From Candidatus Woesearchaeota archaeon (lineage in GTDB: Archaea; Nanobdellota; Nanobdellia; SCGC-AAA011-G17; UBA489): a stretch of DNA of 42,782 nt. A program made the position numbers and the translations under genes. Positions 1 through 7,516 of the stretch are shown here, piece by piece. Position 1 is the stretch's first letter; each line of letters starts with the position of its first letter. The stretch spans positions 1 through 42,782 of the forward strand of contig JABHVN010000039.1 of assembly GCA_018658265.1 (NCBI GenBank), read 5' to 3'. The notes beneath the pieces were generated by a model. That model did not search any database, was not told where the DNA came from, and saw only the letters and a program-made list of their open reading frames with translations.

Positions 1-360
1 ATGACCCATTTCTCTACAAATCTGTGCAATAAGCCTGTATTCTGTATCTGCAACTCTTTTTAATTTACAATTAAGATAAATAATTTTCAAATTAAGATTG
101 CTTTCCTTTGCAACTTCAGCAATTTGATTAGTCACATGTTTTACGGCTAAAGTTTTTCCAGTACCAGTCTTGCCATATAAAAAAATGTTACTTGGACGCT
201 CCATACGCAAGGAAGGTGCGAGAATACCTGCTAGAGAGTTAATTTGATCTTCTCTATAAGGAACATTTTCAGGAGTATAATTAGATTGTAAAACTTTCTT
301 ATCTTTGAATAAACCCTCTTTCTGGGCGTAATCTCTTAGAAAATCTTTAACATCAACCAT
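1..360 (-). CDS. cdc6: Orc1/Cdc6 replication initiator (5' part, gene runs off the left edge)
   Basis: The minus strand reads open from an ATG at 360 to the window edge, giving 120 N-terminal residues. A Walker A loop GKTGTGKT lies at residues 63-70, preceded by PENVPYREDQINSLAGIL, the usual N-terminal signature of archaeal Orc1/Cdc6 (peptide near YxPExxPxRExQ, then the AAA+ core). This family binds origin recognition boxes and loads the MCM helicase. Two ORB-like elements flank AT-rich DNA directly upstream (415-693), the normal archaeal arrangement of initiator gene next to its origin. The sensor motifs and the C-terminal winged helix lie outside the window, so a full-length gene cannot be confirmed. 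Confidence 0.93.
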   Translation of the reverse strand, partial: MVDVKDFLRDYAQKEGLFKDKKVLQSNYTPENVPYREDQINSLAGILAPSLRMERPSNIFLYGKTGTGKTLAVKHVTNQIAEVAKESNLNLKIIYLNCKLKRVADTEYRLIAQICREMGH

Positions 361-414
361 TAACAGATTGACATTTGATATTTTATTTAAACATATCTGT
401 GATTCCAACTAAGA

Positions 415-440
415 CTCCCACACCATAGTTTCCATTGGAG
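415..440 (-). other. Origin recognition box-like element 1
   Basis: Read on the minus strand it begins CTCCAATGGAAAC and continues to ATGGTGTGGGAG, matching the archaeal ORB layout (a CTCCA..GGAAAC core followed by a G-string). It shares the 10-mer ATGGTGTGGG with element 2, which lies in the opposite orientation on the far side of the AT-rich stretch. Confidence 0.75.
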
Positions 441-666
441 ATATTATTTATAAAAAAAATAAAAAATTCTCGGAAAATTAAGTAATAATGAAATAAAAAT
501 TATGAAAAAAATATATGATATAAAATAAATAATAATATATAATATATAATATAATATAAAATCTTATAAATAAAAATTAAAAAAACAAAAAAACAATCGA
601 AATAAATAGCTTTTCTTACATTTCAGCTCCAGAAGCAGTGTTTCGAACCTTTTTCAAAATTATTTT
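441..666. other. AT-rich putative duplex-unwinding region of the origin
   Basis: About 225 bp between the two inverted ORB-like boxes, almost entirely A/T between 441 and 600, with runs of ATATAAT-like repeats around 533-565. No gene is visible. The position between inverted ORBs and beside orc1/cdc6 fits a DNA unwinding element. The stretch 620-650 is less AT-rich and I see no defined element in it. Confidence 0.7.
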
Positions 667-693
667 ACTTCCATAAGAAATCATGGTGTGGGG
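667..693 (+). other. Origin recognition box-like element 2
   Basis: On the plus strand CTTCCATAAGAAATC is followed by ATGGTGTGGGG. The G-string half is identical to element 1 over ATGGTGTGGG and the orientation is inverted relative to it. The dyad half is more degenerate than in element 1. Confidence 0.7.
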
Positions 694-733
694 TTAACAA
701 CATATTTATATTATAATTAATAATTAATAATCA

Positions 734-1375
734 ATGAATATTTTATTATGGATATCTATATCTACAATTGTTTTATTTTTTATACTTCATTTCATTCTAA
801 AGAGCATTAAGAGGGCAATATTCATCATATTTGCATTATTCTTTGTACTATCTTTAGTATTAGTAACAACTATCATTTCTGACTCAAAAAACCTAGAAAA
901 CCTTCAAACATCTAATTCATTATTTGTTTATGAAAATGAAGATTTGTATTATTCTGCAATATCTATTAATTTTATGAACTCACAACCTAATCCCTTCACT
1001 AAAGAAGAACTAAATCAACTAAATGATGATTATAGCAACACTTTAGCTGACAAAGATTATTTCAAAATATTTACTTTCTCAGATCAGTCAATAGATAACT
1101 TACTTTCAGATCCTATTCAAATAACTGAAGGAGTGAATTTCACAAAAGAAGAGATATTAGATACACTTCATTCTTCCAATCAAGATGAAATCGACTCTTC
1201 ATTCACAATAGTAGTATTAGATATATTAAATAATTTACAAGATAAGGAAAAATTATCCATCTTTTTGGATGAACATAGAGAAAAGAGGGTAAATATTGAA
1301 CCTCCAATCAAAGCAATTTCACTTATTTCATTACTGCCTAAATCATTTGTAGAATCAATCCTTTCCAGACTATAG
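734..1375 (+). CDS. Unknown membrane-anchored protein, 213 aa
   Basis: Not a family I recognise. Two hydrophobic segments near the N-terminus (about residues 3-23 and 28-48) are separated by a short basic loop (KSIKR), consistent with a membrane hairpin or anchor. The remaining ~165 residues are acidic and soluble-looking, rich in E/D/N/S, and end with a mildly hydrophobic tail (SLISLLPKSFVESILSRL). It is the first gene right of the putative origin. The 5' flank is a run of TTATATTATAATTAATAATT, which supplies a TATA-like promoter. Confidence 0.75.
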   Translation: MNILLWISISTIVLFFILHFILKSIKRAIFIIFALFFVLSLVLVTTIISDSKNLENLQTSNSLFVYENEDLYYSAISINFMNSQPNPFTKEELNQLNDDYSNTLADKDYFKIFTFSDQSIDNLLSDPIQITEGVNFTKEEILDTLHSSNQDEIDSSFTIVVLDILNNLQDKEKLSIFLDEHREKRVNIEPPIKAISLISLLPKSFVESILSRL

Positions 1376-1438
1376 TTCCTTTAAAAACCAATACAGCACA
1401 AAAAGATTTATATACAACATGGAGTTAAATTAAGTAAA

Positions 1439-1702
1439 ATGGCAGAAGAAGAAAAAAACTATTCAAAACAACTTCTAGGTAAAACCGTTGTAACTAAAAC
1501 AGGTAAAAGATTTGGGGAAGTTGGAAACATTTCATTCGAAGTTAGAACAGGCGAATTAATGCAAATAGTTCTAAAAAGTCCTACAACTTATACAGAGGGA
1601 TTAGACTTAGAAAGAGACTCTAGTAACAATTTACTTATTCCATATTCTTCAGTTATTGCAATTGGCGATTTCGTTGTTGTTGCAGAAGAAGACATACTTT
1701 AA
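1439..1702 (+). CDS. PRC-barrel domain protein
   Basis: An 87-residue protein that is almost entirely one PRC-barrel. Typical features are the GKTVVTKTGKRFGEVGNISFEVRTGEL start, the IVLKSP strand and the IPYSSVIAIGDFVVV end. Stand-alone archaeal PRC-barrel proteins are common and thought to act in RNA metabolism or as adaptor modules; the exact role is unknown. A TATA-like TTTATATA at about 1407-1414 lies ~27 nt before the ATG, fitting a leaderless transcript. It is followed after 26 bp by lonB on the same strand. Confidence 0.9.
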   Translation: MAEEEKNYSKQLLGKTVVTKTGKRFGEVGNISFEVRTGELMQIVLKSPTTYTEGLDLERDSSNNLLIPYSSVIAIGDFVVVAEEDIL

Positions 1703-1728
1703 TTTTTTAAAATTTTATATTTCATAAA

Positions 1729-3609
1729 ATGGCTAGTCTAAAATCTCCTAAGAAGTTTAAAACAACTAAAGACATTGATACTAGTACTTCTATCGTAGAT
1801 CAAGTTATAGGTCAAGACGAAGCAATTAACATTATTAAGAAGGCTGCAAGGCAAAGAAGAAACGTACTTCTAATTGGTGAACCCGGTACAGGTAAATCTC
1901 TGACAGGACAAGCTTTAGCAGACTTAATTCCCGAAGGAGAATTAGACGATGTATTATCAATAGACAATCCTTCGGATGAACATCAACCCTTAGTAAGAAC
2001 ATTTCCAAAAGGTAAGGGAATAGAACAAGTTAATAGATTAAAGATTGAATCTCTTAAACAATTCAAAGGTCAAATGATCTTTTTCTACATCTTAATAGTA
2101 ATATCCCTTTTTTCACCTTGGTGGGTTAGAAAACAATATGGAGATATTATGGCAGCAGCTTCATTAATTTCTTCTATGATGTTTATTGCAATATTTGTAT
2201 TATTCATGAACTTAAATAAAAAGGCAAGAAAAGGTGTAAAAGTTCCAAAAGTATTGATTGATAGTTCAAAGAAACACAAAGCTCCATTCATAGATGCAAC
2301 AGGAAGTCATGCAGGTGCATTATTAGGAGATGTTCTACATGACCCATTACAAAGTGGAGGGTTAGGAACTCCTGCATATGAAAGGTTAGTTCCAGGAATG
2401 ATTCATAAGGCAAACAAAGGCGTATTATTCATTGATGAAATTGGAAATATGAACCCAGTAACTCAACAAGAGATACTTACTTGTATGCAAGAGAGAAAGT
2501 ATCCTATTACAGGTCAATCTGAAAGATCTTCTGGAGCAATGGTTCGTTCTGAAGAAGCACCTACAGATTTCATTCTAGTTGCAGCAGGAACCCCAGACAC
2601 AATAAAGAAAATGAATCCTGCATTAAGATCTAGGATTAGAGGATATGGTTATGAAATCAATATGAATCATACTATGGATGACACTCCAGAAAACCAATAT
2701 GGTATTGCAGTATTTGTAGCACAAGAAGTTAACAAAGATAAGAAAATTCCTCATTTTACTAAAGATGCAGTTGATCAAATTGTACAAGAAGCAAGAATTA
2801 GATCCAGTACTTCTAAAAAACTAACATTAAGGCTAAGAGAACTAGGTGGTTTAGTAAGGGCTGCAGGAGATTTAGCATTAGAAAGCAATTCTAAATTCGT
2901 TCAAGGTAAACATGTTATGCAAGCAAAGAAATTTGCAAGAACCTTAGAACAACAAATGGTTGACAAATACATTGAAAACAAAAAGAAGTATGAAGTTATT
3001 GTAACAACTGGTTCACGTGTTGGACGTGTTAATGGACTTGCAGTAATGGGTTCAGATTCTTATTTCTCAGGTTTAGTTTTACCTATTGAATCAGAAGTAA
3101 CGCCTGGAGGAAAGAGGGCAGAATTTATTGCAACAGGTAAACTTGGAGAGATTGCAAAAGAAGCTGTTCAAAATGTTTCAGCAATTATTCTAAAATACTT
3201 TGGAGAAGACATCAAAGAAAAGTATGATATCTTTATTCAATTCTTACAAACCGCATCAGAAGCAGGAGGAGTAGAAGGAGACTCAGCTTCAATAGCTGTA
3301 GCAACTGCAATTATTTCTGCTCTAAAGAATGTACCCATTAAACAAAATGTAGCAATGACTGGATCCCTATCTGTTCGTGGAGAAGTTCTAGCTGTTGGAG
3401 GAGTTACTCAAAAAATAGAAGCTGCTATCCAAGCAGGAATAAAGAAAGTAATCATACCAAAAACAAATGCCAAAGATATTATCCTATCTCCAGAAGACAA
3501 AAAGAAGATCAAGATCGTTCTAGCAGATAGACTAGAAACAGTTCTTGAAGAAGCTCTTGAATGGAAAGGCCATGAAAGTATTCTAAGGAAAATTAAGAAG
3601 GTTAAATAG
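1729..3609 (+). CDS. lonB: Membrane-anchored archaeal Lon protease (LonB type)
   Basis: ATP-dependent serine protease of the archaeal LonB type, 626 aa. The AAA+ core has Walker A GEPGTGKS (residues 50-57) and Walker [10 protein letters not shown] (232-240). Between them lie two hydrophobic segments (about 114-132 and 143-163), the hallmark of archaeal LonB and its anchor to the inner face of the membrane. The C-terminal protease domain has the catalytic Ser in GDSAS (S519) and the catalytic Lys in TQKIEAA (K562). The Ser-Lys spacing of 43 equals that of bacterial Lon. It degrades damaged or regulatory proteins and, in archaea without FtsH, is the main membrane protease. All key residues are intact. 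Confidence 0.97.
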   Translation: MASLKSPKKFKTTKDIDTSTSIVDQVIGQDEAINIIKKAARQRRNVLLIGEPGTGKSLTGQALADLIPEGELDDVLSIDNPSDEHQPLVRTFPKGKGIEQVNRLKIESLKQFKGQMIFFYILIVISLFSPWWVRKQYGDIMAAASLISSMMFIAIFVLFMNLNKKARKGVKVPKVLIDSSKKHKAPFIDATGSHAGALLGDVLHDPLQSGGLGTPAYERLVPGMIHKANKGVLFIDEIGNMNPVTQQEILTCMQERKYPITGQSERSSGAMVRSEEAPTDFILVAAGTPDTIKKMNPALRSRIRGYGYEINMNHTMDDTPENQYGIAVFVAQEVNKDKKIPHFTKDAVDQIVQEARIRSSTSKKLTLRLRELGGLVRAAGDLALESNSKFVQGKHVMQAKKFARTLEQQMVDKYIENKKKYEVIVTTGSRVGRVNGLAVMGSDSYFSGLVLPIESEVTPGGKRAEFIATGKLGEIAKEAVQNVSAIILKYFGEDIKEKYDIFIQFLQTASEAGGVEGDSASIAVATAIISALKNVPIKQNVAMTGSLSVRGEVLAVGGVTQKIEAAIQAGIKKVIIPKTNAKDIILSPEDKKKIKIVLADRLETVLEEALEWKGHESILRKIKKVK

Positions 3610-3651
3610 ACCAATCGTAAGTTTTATAACCTCTTCAGATTCAATCACTCT

Positions 3652-4104
3652 ATGATAATTCATTTCACATTAGACAAAATATCTGTTGATAAAACAGGAC
3701 AAATAAAGGGTAAAATAGAAGCTAAGAACGGTATCAAGTTTTTAGACATAGCAGAATCCCCTACACCTGAAGGAATCACAGGTCAATCACTATTAAAATT
3801 CAAATTTTCTTACAAGGTAGACTATTTACCTGATGTAGCTAAGACTGAGATAGTAGGAAAAATCCACTTTCTAACAGACAAAGCAACTAAAGACAAGATC
3901 TTAGAGGACTGGGATAAACATTCCAAGATCGAACCCTCACTTTCTGGCCAATTAGTTAACTATGTTTTCTCCAAGTGCGGAGTAATGGCATTAACTTTGT
4001 CCCAACAAGTAGGCTTACCACCTCATATATCCTTACCAAGGATAGCATTGAAGCAAAAAGCTACTGAAAGTGATGAAAAAGATAACAAACCTAAGGCTTC
4101 TTAG
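3652..4104 (+). CDS. Conserved archaeal protein of unknown function, 150 aa
   Basis: No named family that I can assign. It opens with a beta-rich region (IIHFTLDKISVDKTGQIKGK; KFSYKVDYLPDVAKTEIVGKIHFLTD), then a helical stretch with KDKILEDWDK. It ends with a conserved-looking core, FSKCGVMALTLSQQVGLPPHI, followed by a charged disordered tail. The general pattern (strands then helix, LPPHIPLP-like motif) resembles a small family seen in many euryarchaeal and DPANN genomes and is loosely reminiscent of SecB-like folds, but that is a guess. It follows lonB after 42 bp in the same direction. Confidence 0.8.
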   Translation: MIIHFTLDKISVDKTGQIKGKIEAKNGIKFLDIAESPTPEGITGQSLLKFKFSYKVDYLPDVAKTEIVGKIHFLTDKATKDKILEDWDKHSKIEPSLSGQLVNYVFSKCGVMALTLSQQVGLPPHISLPRIALKQKATESDEKDNKPKAS

Positions 4105-4153
4105 GCCCTTTTTCCATTAATTTTATATATTTGTTTGTAGTGCCCACTATGTT

Positions 4154-4720
4154 ATGTATATACGAACAAAGACCAGAAAAAACAAATCTGGTGATGAAAG
4201 GAAATATGCATACCTAGTCTTCTCAAAACGTCGTAAAAAAAGTAAGCGTCCGCCAAAACAACGATTTTCTAAGTATTTAGGCCGTGTTATCGAACTATTT
4301 CCGGCACCTAAGCAATGCCAAACAATGCCAAACAATGCCAAACAATGCCAAACAATGCCAAACAATGCTCCTCAAACGCCGTCTGAGTCAATCGTACAGA
4401 TGTTTAAGCAGCTTTTGCTTTCTGCGGAATTTCAACGAGTAAACAAGCATATCTTCCGGAGAGGAGACGTTGAAGTGGACCTTTCCGTATTAACCGTAAA
4501 GAGCATTGAGACAGGTCAACAGCTATGTATACAGGCAAATGAGGGTTTCATTTCCAAGTATACGCTACGTAAAATCGTGAGGTACAAGCCTCCTGAGACA
4601 ACCGAGAAGGAAATTGGACAAGATCTTGCTAAGAGGCTGCTCTCGTCAGGCCTAAAACCTTCTCAAGAGGTATTTCTAGCCCTGTACTACCAAATATTGA
4701 AAAATCTCCACAGGAAATAA
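4154..4720 (+). CDS. Unknown basic protein with an internal decanucleotide repeat
   Basis: A 188-residue protein. The strongly basic N-terminus (YIRTKTRKNKSGDERKYAYL then SKYLGRVIEL) resembles the N-terminal segments of some archaeal IS-type proteins, but no catalytic domain follows. Residues 53-72 are encoded by six 10-bp units and read as KQCQTMPNNA-type repeats. The C-terminal ~110 residues are a mixed alpha/beta region I do not recognise. Arg is often encoded by CGT/CGG here, unlike neighbours that favour AGA, suggesting recent acquisition. TTTATATAT about 27 nt upstream supports the ATG at 4154. A gain or loss of one 10-bp unit would shift the frame. Confidence 0.7.
   Translation: MYIRTKTRKNKSGDERKYAYLVFSKRRKKSKRPPKQRFSKYLGRVIELFPAPKQCQTMPNNAKQCQTMPNNAPQTPSESIVQMFKQLLLSAEFQRVNKHIFRRGDVEVDLSVLTVKSIETGQQLCIQANEGFISKYTLRKIVRYKPPETTEKEIGQDLAKRLLSSGLKPSQEVFLALYYQILKNLHRK
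4311..4370 (+). repeat. Decanucleotide tandem repeat, AACAATGCCA, inside a gene
   Basis: Six consecutive 10-bp units, four of them perfect AACAATGCCA (4321-4360), the outer two diverged. Because 10 is not a multiple of 3, the encoded peptide repeats every three units (10 residues). Confidence 0.97.
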
Positions 4721-4747
4721 TGGGGTCCATCAACAATCATCAACAAT
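4702..4747 (+). repeat. 46-bp exact direct repeat, copy 1
   Basis: Identical to 5050-5095. It starts AAATCTCCACAGGAAATAAT and runs into CAACAATCAT units. In this copy the first 19 bases encode the last codons and stop (HRK, TAA) of the gene ending at 4720. Confidence 0.95.
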
Positions 4748-4780
4748 CATCAACAATCATCAACAATGCCAAACAATGCT
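4731..4780 (+). repeat. Decanucleotide tandem repeat, CAACAATCAT, intergenic
   Basis: Three perfect CAACAATCAT units followed by CAACAATGCC and AAACAATGCT. The array lies between the two repeat-containing genes, so the same family of 10-mers occurs in three neighbouring places. Confidence 0.95.
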
Positions 4781-4841
4781 TCTAAACTGTTACTACGGGT
4801 AAGTTTTATATAATCCTAAAACCTCCATAATACACCTTAAA

Positions 4842-5534
4842 ATGGCGGACGAAACTAACTTATTTATGGAAAAAGTACGAAATTCTTTCTCTAATGCCAA
4901 AAATGACATTGCCAGACTGGAAAATAGCCTATTAAACTTAAAAACCTCAGTAGAATCAAATAAAGAAGACATTTCAACCTTTAATTCTAAGATAGATAGC
5001 TTAAACAAAGGGATAGCTGAAATAAAGGATATATTGAGTACATTTAAAGAAATCTCCACAGGAAATAATGGGGTCCATCAACAATCATCAACAATGATCA
5101 ACAATGATCAACAGTCAACAAGCAATGCCAAACAATACCAATCAATGCCAAACAATGCTAGGCAACCAATTTCAAGAGAAATCCCTTCTAATTTACCTAA
5201 AAAGACCTTACAAGCTCTCGAGCTTGATTTTGAGATGCAGTTCAGATCTCTCACAGATAGGGAATTCTCCGTATTTATGACTATTTTAGAGCTTGAGAAG
5301 CAAGGGCATGTAGTTAACTTCCCCCTCGTTGCTAACCACCTAAACGTCACAGAAACGACTGTAAGAGGCGTAGCTAATCGTTTAATCTCTAAAGGCCTAC
5401 CTGTGAAGAAAGAGCGCCATTTCAATGGCAAAACCTCACTTTTAATCAAAGAAGCATTTCATGACCTAAACCTTCTAAACAAATTAGTTCGTTTGAGAGG
5501 AAATCCTTCTGATCAAAGAACATTATTTGATTAA
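4842..5534 (+). CDS. Coiled-coil / winged-helix protein with an internal decanucleotide repeat linker
   Basis: 230 aa with three parts. Residues 1-75 are heptad-like coiled coil (KVRNSFSNAKNDIARLENSL onwards). Residues 79-107 are a Q/N/S-rich linker encoded by the 10-bp repeats. Residues 135-205 form a winged helix (LTDREFSVFMTILELEKQG, NVTETTVRGVANRLISKGL, then the wing). The likely role is DNA binding as an oligomer. The C-terminus QRTLFD resembles a truncated PCNA-interacting peptide, a weak hint only. The related gene at 6172 shares the coiled-coil-linker-winged-helix plan without the repeats. TTTTATATAA about 30 nt upstream supports the ATG. Confidence 0.8.
   Translation: MADETNLFMEKVRNSFSNAKNDIARLENSLLNLKTSVESNKEDISTFNSKIDSLNKGIAEIKDILSTFKEISTGNNGVHQQSSTMINNDQQSTSNAKQYQSMPNNARQPISREIPSNLPKKTLQALELDFEMQFRSLTDREFSVFMTILELEKQGHVVNFPLVANHLNVTETTVRGVANRLISKGLPVKKERHFNGKTSLLIKEAFHDLNLLNKLVRLRGNPSDQRTLFD
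5050..5095 (+). repeat. 46-bp exact direct repeat, copy 2
   Basis: Same sequence as 4702-4747, but here it lies inside the coiled-coil/winged-helix gene and is read in a different frame, encoding STGNNGVHQQSS. Confidence 0.95.
5077..5160 (+). repeat. Degenerate decanucleotide repeat in the linker of the winged-helix gene
   Basis: About eight 10-bp units of the ACAATSATCA / AACAATGCCA family, more diverged than the array at 4311. They encode the Q/N-rich linker between coiled coil and winged helix. Confidence 0.9.
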
Positions 5535-5641
5535 ATCCTTCTTTTATCTCTCACTTTTCCAATTTGAAACAGTTTTTGACCTATTTGCCAAATTCTTTAC
5601 TATCATTTATTGTCCGTCGACGCTTCATATATCTCCAGATT

Positions 5642-5665
5642 CTCCAAAAATAGATACTTTTGGAG
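5642..5665. other. Perfect 8-bp-stem hairpin
   Basis: CTCCAAAA (5642-5649) and TTTTGGAG (5658-5665) are exact reverse complements around an 8-nt loop. It could be a terminator for the upstream gene or a protein-binding palindrome. Confidence 0.6.
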
Positions 5666-6033
5666 CCATGCTCCTATAGGTATCCCTCACTTTTCCAAAA
5701 TAAGGTCCATATCCAGACCTTTTTCACACATTTAGTGCACCTATTCATCTCCATTATGCCTACCTTTCAACCCTCATTTATGCTTATTTGAGTTGATATG
5801 CTCCCCATTCCTCACTTTCTTAGTTTAGAGGTCCTATTCAACCCTATTTATGTAGAAATAGTCCTCCTTACACACTCCCATTCTAACCCTCACTTAAGCC
5901 CAATCGAAAGAATTTAGCCTTTTTTCACCCGTCGACTAAGTTTTCATTACGCGTCGACGACCATTTTCTCACTTTTCTCACTTTCGTAAAAATCACGATT
6001 TATGCGTCGATTCCGTCGGTAAACACCTATTTT

Positions 6034-6051
6034 CTTTATAAATAACGTCGA
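6034..6051 (+). promoter_or_regulatory. TATA box with adjacent CGTCGA motif, copy 1
   Basis: CTTTATAAATAACGTCGA, differing at one position from the copy at 6142-6159. Its predicted start of transcription (~6062) falls in the phased array. Confidence 0.55.
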
Positions 6052-6109
6052 TTAACGCGTCTACGATGCGTCGACGAACCGTCTACGACACGTCTACACG
6101 CGTCTACGA
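6046..6109 (+). repeat. Helically phased CGTC(G/T)ACGA array
   Basis: Cores start at 6046, 6058, 6069, 6080, 6091 and 6101, i.e. spacings of 12, 11, 11, 11 and 10 bp, all in the same orientation. Consensus CGTCKACGA; the copy at 6046 is CGTCGATTA and that at 6091 CGTCTACAC. Further isolated copies occur at 5615, 5930, 5952, 6005 and 6154. Spacing near one helical turn places all cores on one face of the DNA, as expected for a cooperatively bound protein. Confidence 0.9.
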
Positions 6110-6141
6110 ATGTACAGGGACGTCTCCTACACTTGACATAC

Positions 6142-6160
6142 CTTTATAAATGACGTCGAC
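6142..6160 (+). promoter_or_regulatory. TATA box with adjacent CGTCGAC motif, promoter of the 6172 gene
   Basis: CTTTATAAATGACGTCGAC. The TATA is ~25-30 nt before the ATG at 6172, so the transcript should be leaderless, and the CGTCGAC core lies between TATA and start codon where a bound protein would repress. Confidence 0.65.
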
Positions 6161-6171
6161 ATGTAATTTGT

Positions 6172-6822
6172 ATGGGGTTTTTATTCTTCGGAAAAAAGAA
6201 ATCAAAAAAGTCAGAGGTTAACGAAGCACTCGCACATGTGAATCAAATCTCCGACAACTTGAAACATTCCTTCGTAAGGATCAAGTCAGACATCAAAGTT
6301 GTCCGTGATTGGCTTTCTTTTTTCAAAACAAGGGATGAAGACTACTCCAAAAGATTCATTGACATGGAATCCAGGATAGAAGAGATCGGTCAAGTCATGA
6401 CATACCTAGCAGAAAGGGAGAATGTTGTCGAAAAACAACCAAAAGTTCAAGAAAAAAGTAAAGAGCAACCATACTACCCTAAAGAAAGTAGTAATTTACC
6501 TCCAAGAATGGAACGAACTCCCTTAGATGACTTAACTGAAACTCAAAAAGCCATATTTTTTAGATTGGGTGTCTTTCAAAGAGAGTCTGGACAGGAATGG
6601 ACAGCTCTTAAAACATTGGCTACGGACCTCTACCCTGGAAAATCCTACGATAAGGTAAGATCCACTGTTTCTGAGTATATTGGAATTTTAGTTGACGCAG
6701 GCTTGATCCATAAGTTAAGAAAAGGTAAACAGACGTATTTGGCCATTACAGAGAAAGGGAAGACATATTTCAAAGGTAATGAAGCCAAACAACCAGAAAA
6801 AATAGAGCCTAAATCTAAATAA
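6172..6822 (+). CDS. Coiled-coil / winged-helix protein
   Basis: 216 aa. A short hydrophobic-basic N-terminus (MGFLFFGKKKSKK) is followed by a coiled coil at about 15-85, a proline/charged linker at 86-118, and a winged helix at about 120-200 (LTETQKAIFFRLGVFQ, SYDKVRSTVSEYIGILVDAG, wing KLRKGKQTYLAITEKG). The motif LKHSFVRIKSDI in the coiled coil resembles VRNSFSNAKNDI in the 4842 protein and TKNSFSRVREKH in the 13921 protein, so the three look related. It is the gene directly downstream of the phased CGTC array and the most obvious candidate to bind it. The last 8 bp overlap the convergent kinase-like gene. Confidence 0.85.
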   Translation: MGFLFFGKKKSKKSEVNEALAHVNQISDNLKHSFVRIKSDIKVVRDWLSFFKTRDEDYSKRFIDMESRIEEIGQVMTYLAERENVVEKQPKVQEKSKEQPYYPKESSNLPPRMERTPLDDLTETQKAIFFRLGVFQRESGQEWTALKTLATDLYPGKSYDKVRSTVSEYIGILVDAGLIHKLRKGKQTYLAITEKGKTYFKGNEAKQPEKIEPKSK

Positions 6823-7471
6823 TTAAGTCTAAATCCCCAACATTCTTTGGAAGAACACCTTCCGTACTAAAAAAATCATTAATATCTTGCTTATCAAGAG
6901 GATTCCCTTTTCTCCATCTACTAAAATCAAAAAAAGTTACTTGTCCTTCTCTGTCATAAACAGTGTTTAGGTCATGGCAAGTCTCATCAGTAGGCCTGTA
7001 GCCGTTGTTCATTGCATATGTAATGTCTCTAATAAAATTCCTTATGGCTGAAGGATGCTCATTTTCATGTAAATCTTCGAAATCTCTCATCCCTCCAAGT
7101 TGGCCCATAATCACTGCAGGAACACATTTACCGCCAATATAGTGGGGATTCCCTTCCAATGGAGATCCAAAAGTTAATGTTCTATGCATTTTTGGAACAT
7201 TTAAACCAATATTTTCAAGACCTTTCCCAATACTCAGTTCATGATTTGCCAAGTCCTCAAGAGGGATTAAATCTAATGATGCAGGTACGCCATGTTTAGC
7301 CTGTTCTTGCATAGAGTAAACTGGAAGGGTTGCTCCCTCTGTATAAATCTTAATCACACATGGCTCGCCAAATGGCTCGCTCATAGCTTCAGGAAGAATA
7401 TACACCCTAGATTCACTTCCAGAAGGATATTTTTCTCCGCCAGTTATTTTTTTAAATGCAGCTTCTATCAT
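6815..7471 (-). CDS. Protein-kinase-like phosphotransferase
   Basis: 218 aa with the sparse signature of the kinase-like fold. VIKIY carries a candidate ATP-anchoring Lys (K41). HDLN (166-169) looks like the catalytic loop, and FFDFSRW (180-186) supplies the metal-binding Asp in a DFG-like position. The spacing is short and the glycine loop is weak, so it would be an atypical small kinase (RIO/aminoglycoside-kinase-like superfamily) of unknown substrate. It lies 45 bp downstream of the Fic gene in the same direction, probably co-transcribed. Function as an active kinase is inferred. Confidence 0.6.
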   Translation of the reverse strand: MIEAAFKKITGGEKYPSGSESRVYILPEAMSEPFGEPCVIKIYTEGATLPVYSMQEQAKHGVPASLDLIPLEDLANHELSIGKGLENIGLNVPKMHRTLTFGSPLEGNPHYIGGKCVPAVIMGQLGGMRDFEDLHENEHPSAIRNFIRDITYAMNNGYRPTDETCHDLNTVYDREGQVTFFDFSRWRKGNPLDKQDINDFFSTEGVLPKNVGDLDLII

Positions 7472-7516
7472 CGTTTGTACCGTGTTATTGCTATTTTTGA
7501 GATAATTATTATTTAT

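Larger units (their letters stand above)
5535..6171. other. 637-bp non-coding region with several repeated motifs
   Basis: No convincing gene on either strand. The plus strand of 5540-5930 is pyrimidine-rich and carries at least six CTCACTTT-type motifs (starts 5550, 5686, 5811, 5889, 5968, 5977). A hairpin lies at 5642-5665. From 5930 on there is a cluster of CGTCGA/CGTCTA motifs, strikingly CpG-rich compared with the rest of the window. A 27-codon ORF (6066-6149) can be read within the motif array but is probably fortuitous. Candidate roles are an operator array, a centromere-like site or an untranslated RNA. Confidence 0.85.

Noticed and set aside
615-650. tRNA-like fragment (GGTTCGAA-like on the minus strand)
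   Set aside because: No acceptor or anticodon stems can be paired around it.
4147-4365. Minus-strand 72-aa frame with repeated FGIVWHCLAL units
   Set aside because: It is the antisense reading of the decanucleotide repeat and the start of the 4154 gene; no promoter or start context.
4311-5160. CRISPR-like array
   Set aside because: Units are 10 bp, contiguous and without spacers; no cas genes in the window.
6066-6149. 27-codon ORF inside the CGTC array, possible leader peptide
   Set aside because: Its codons are dictated by the repeated motif and there is no independent sign of coding; kept only as a remark.
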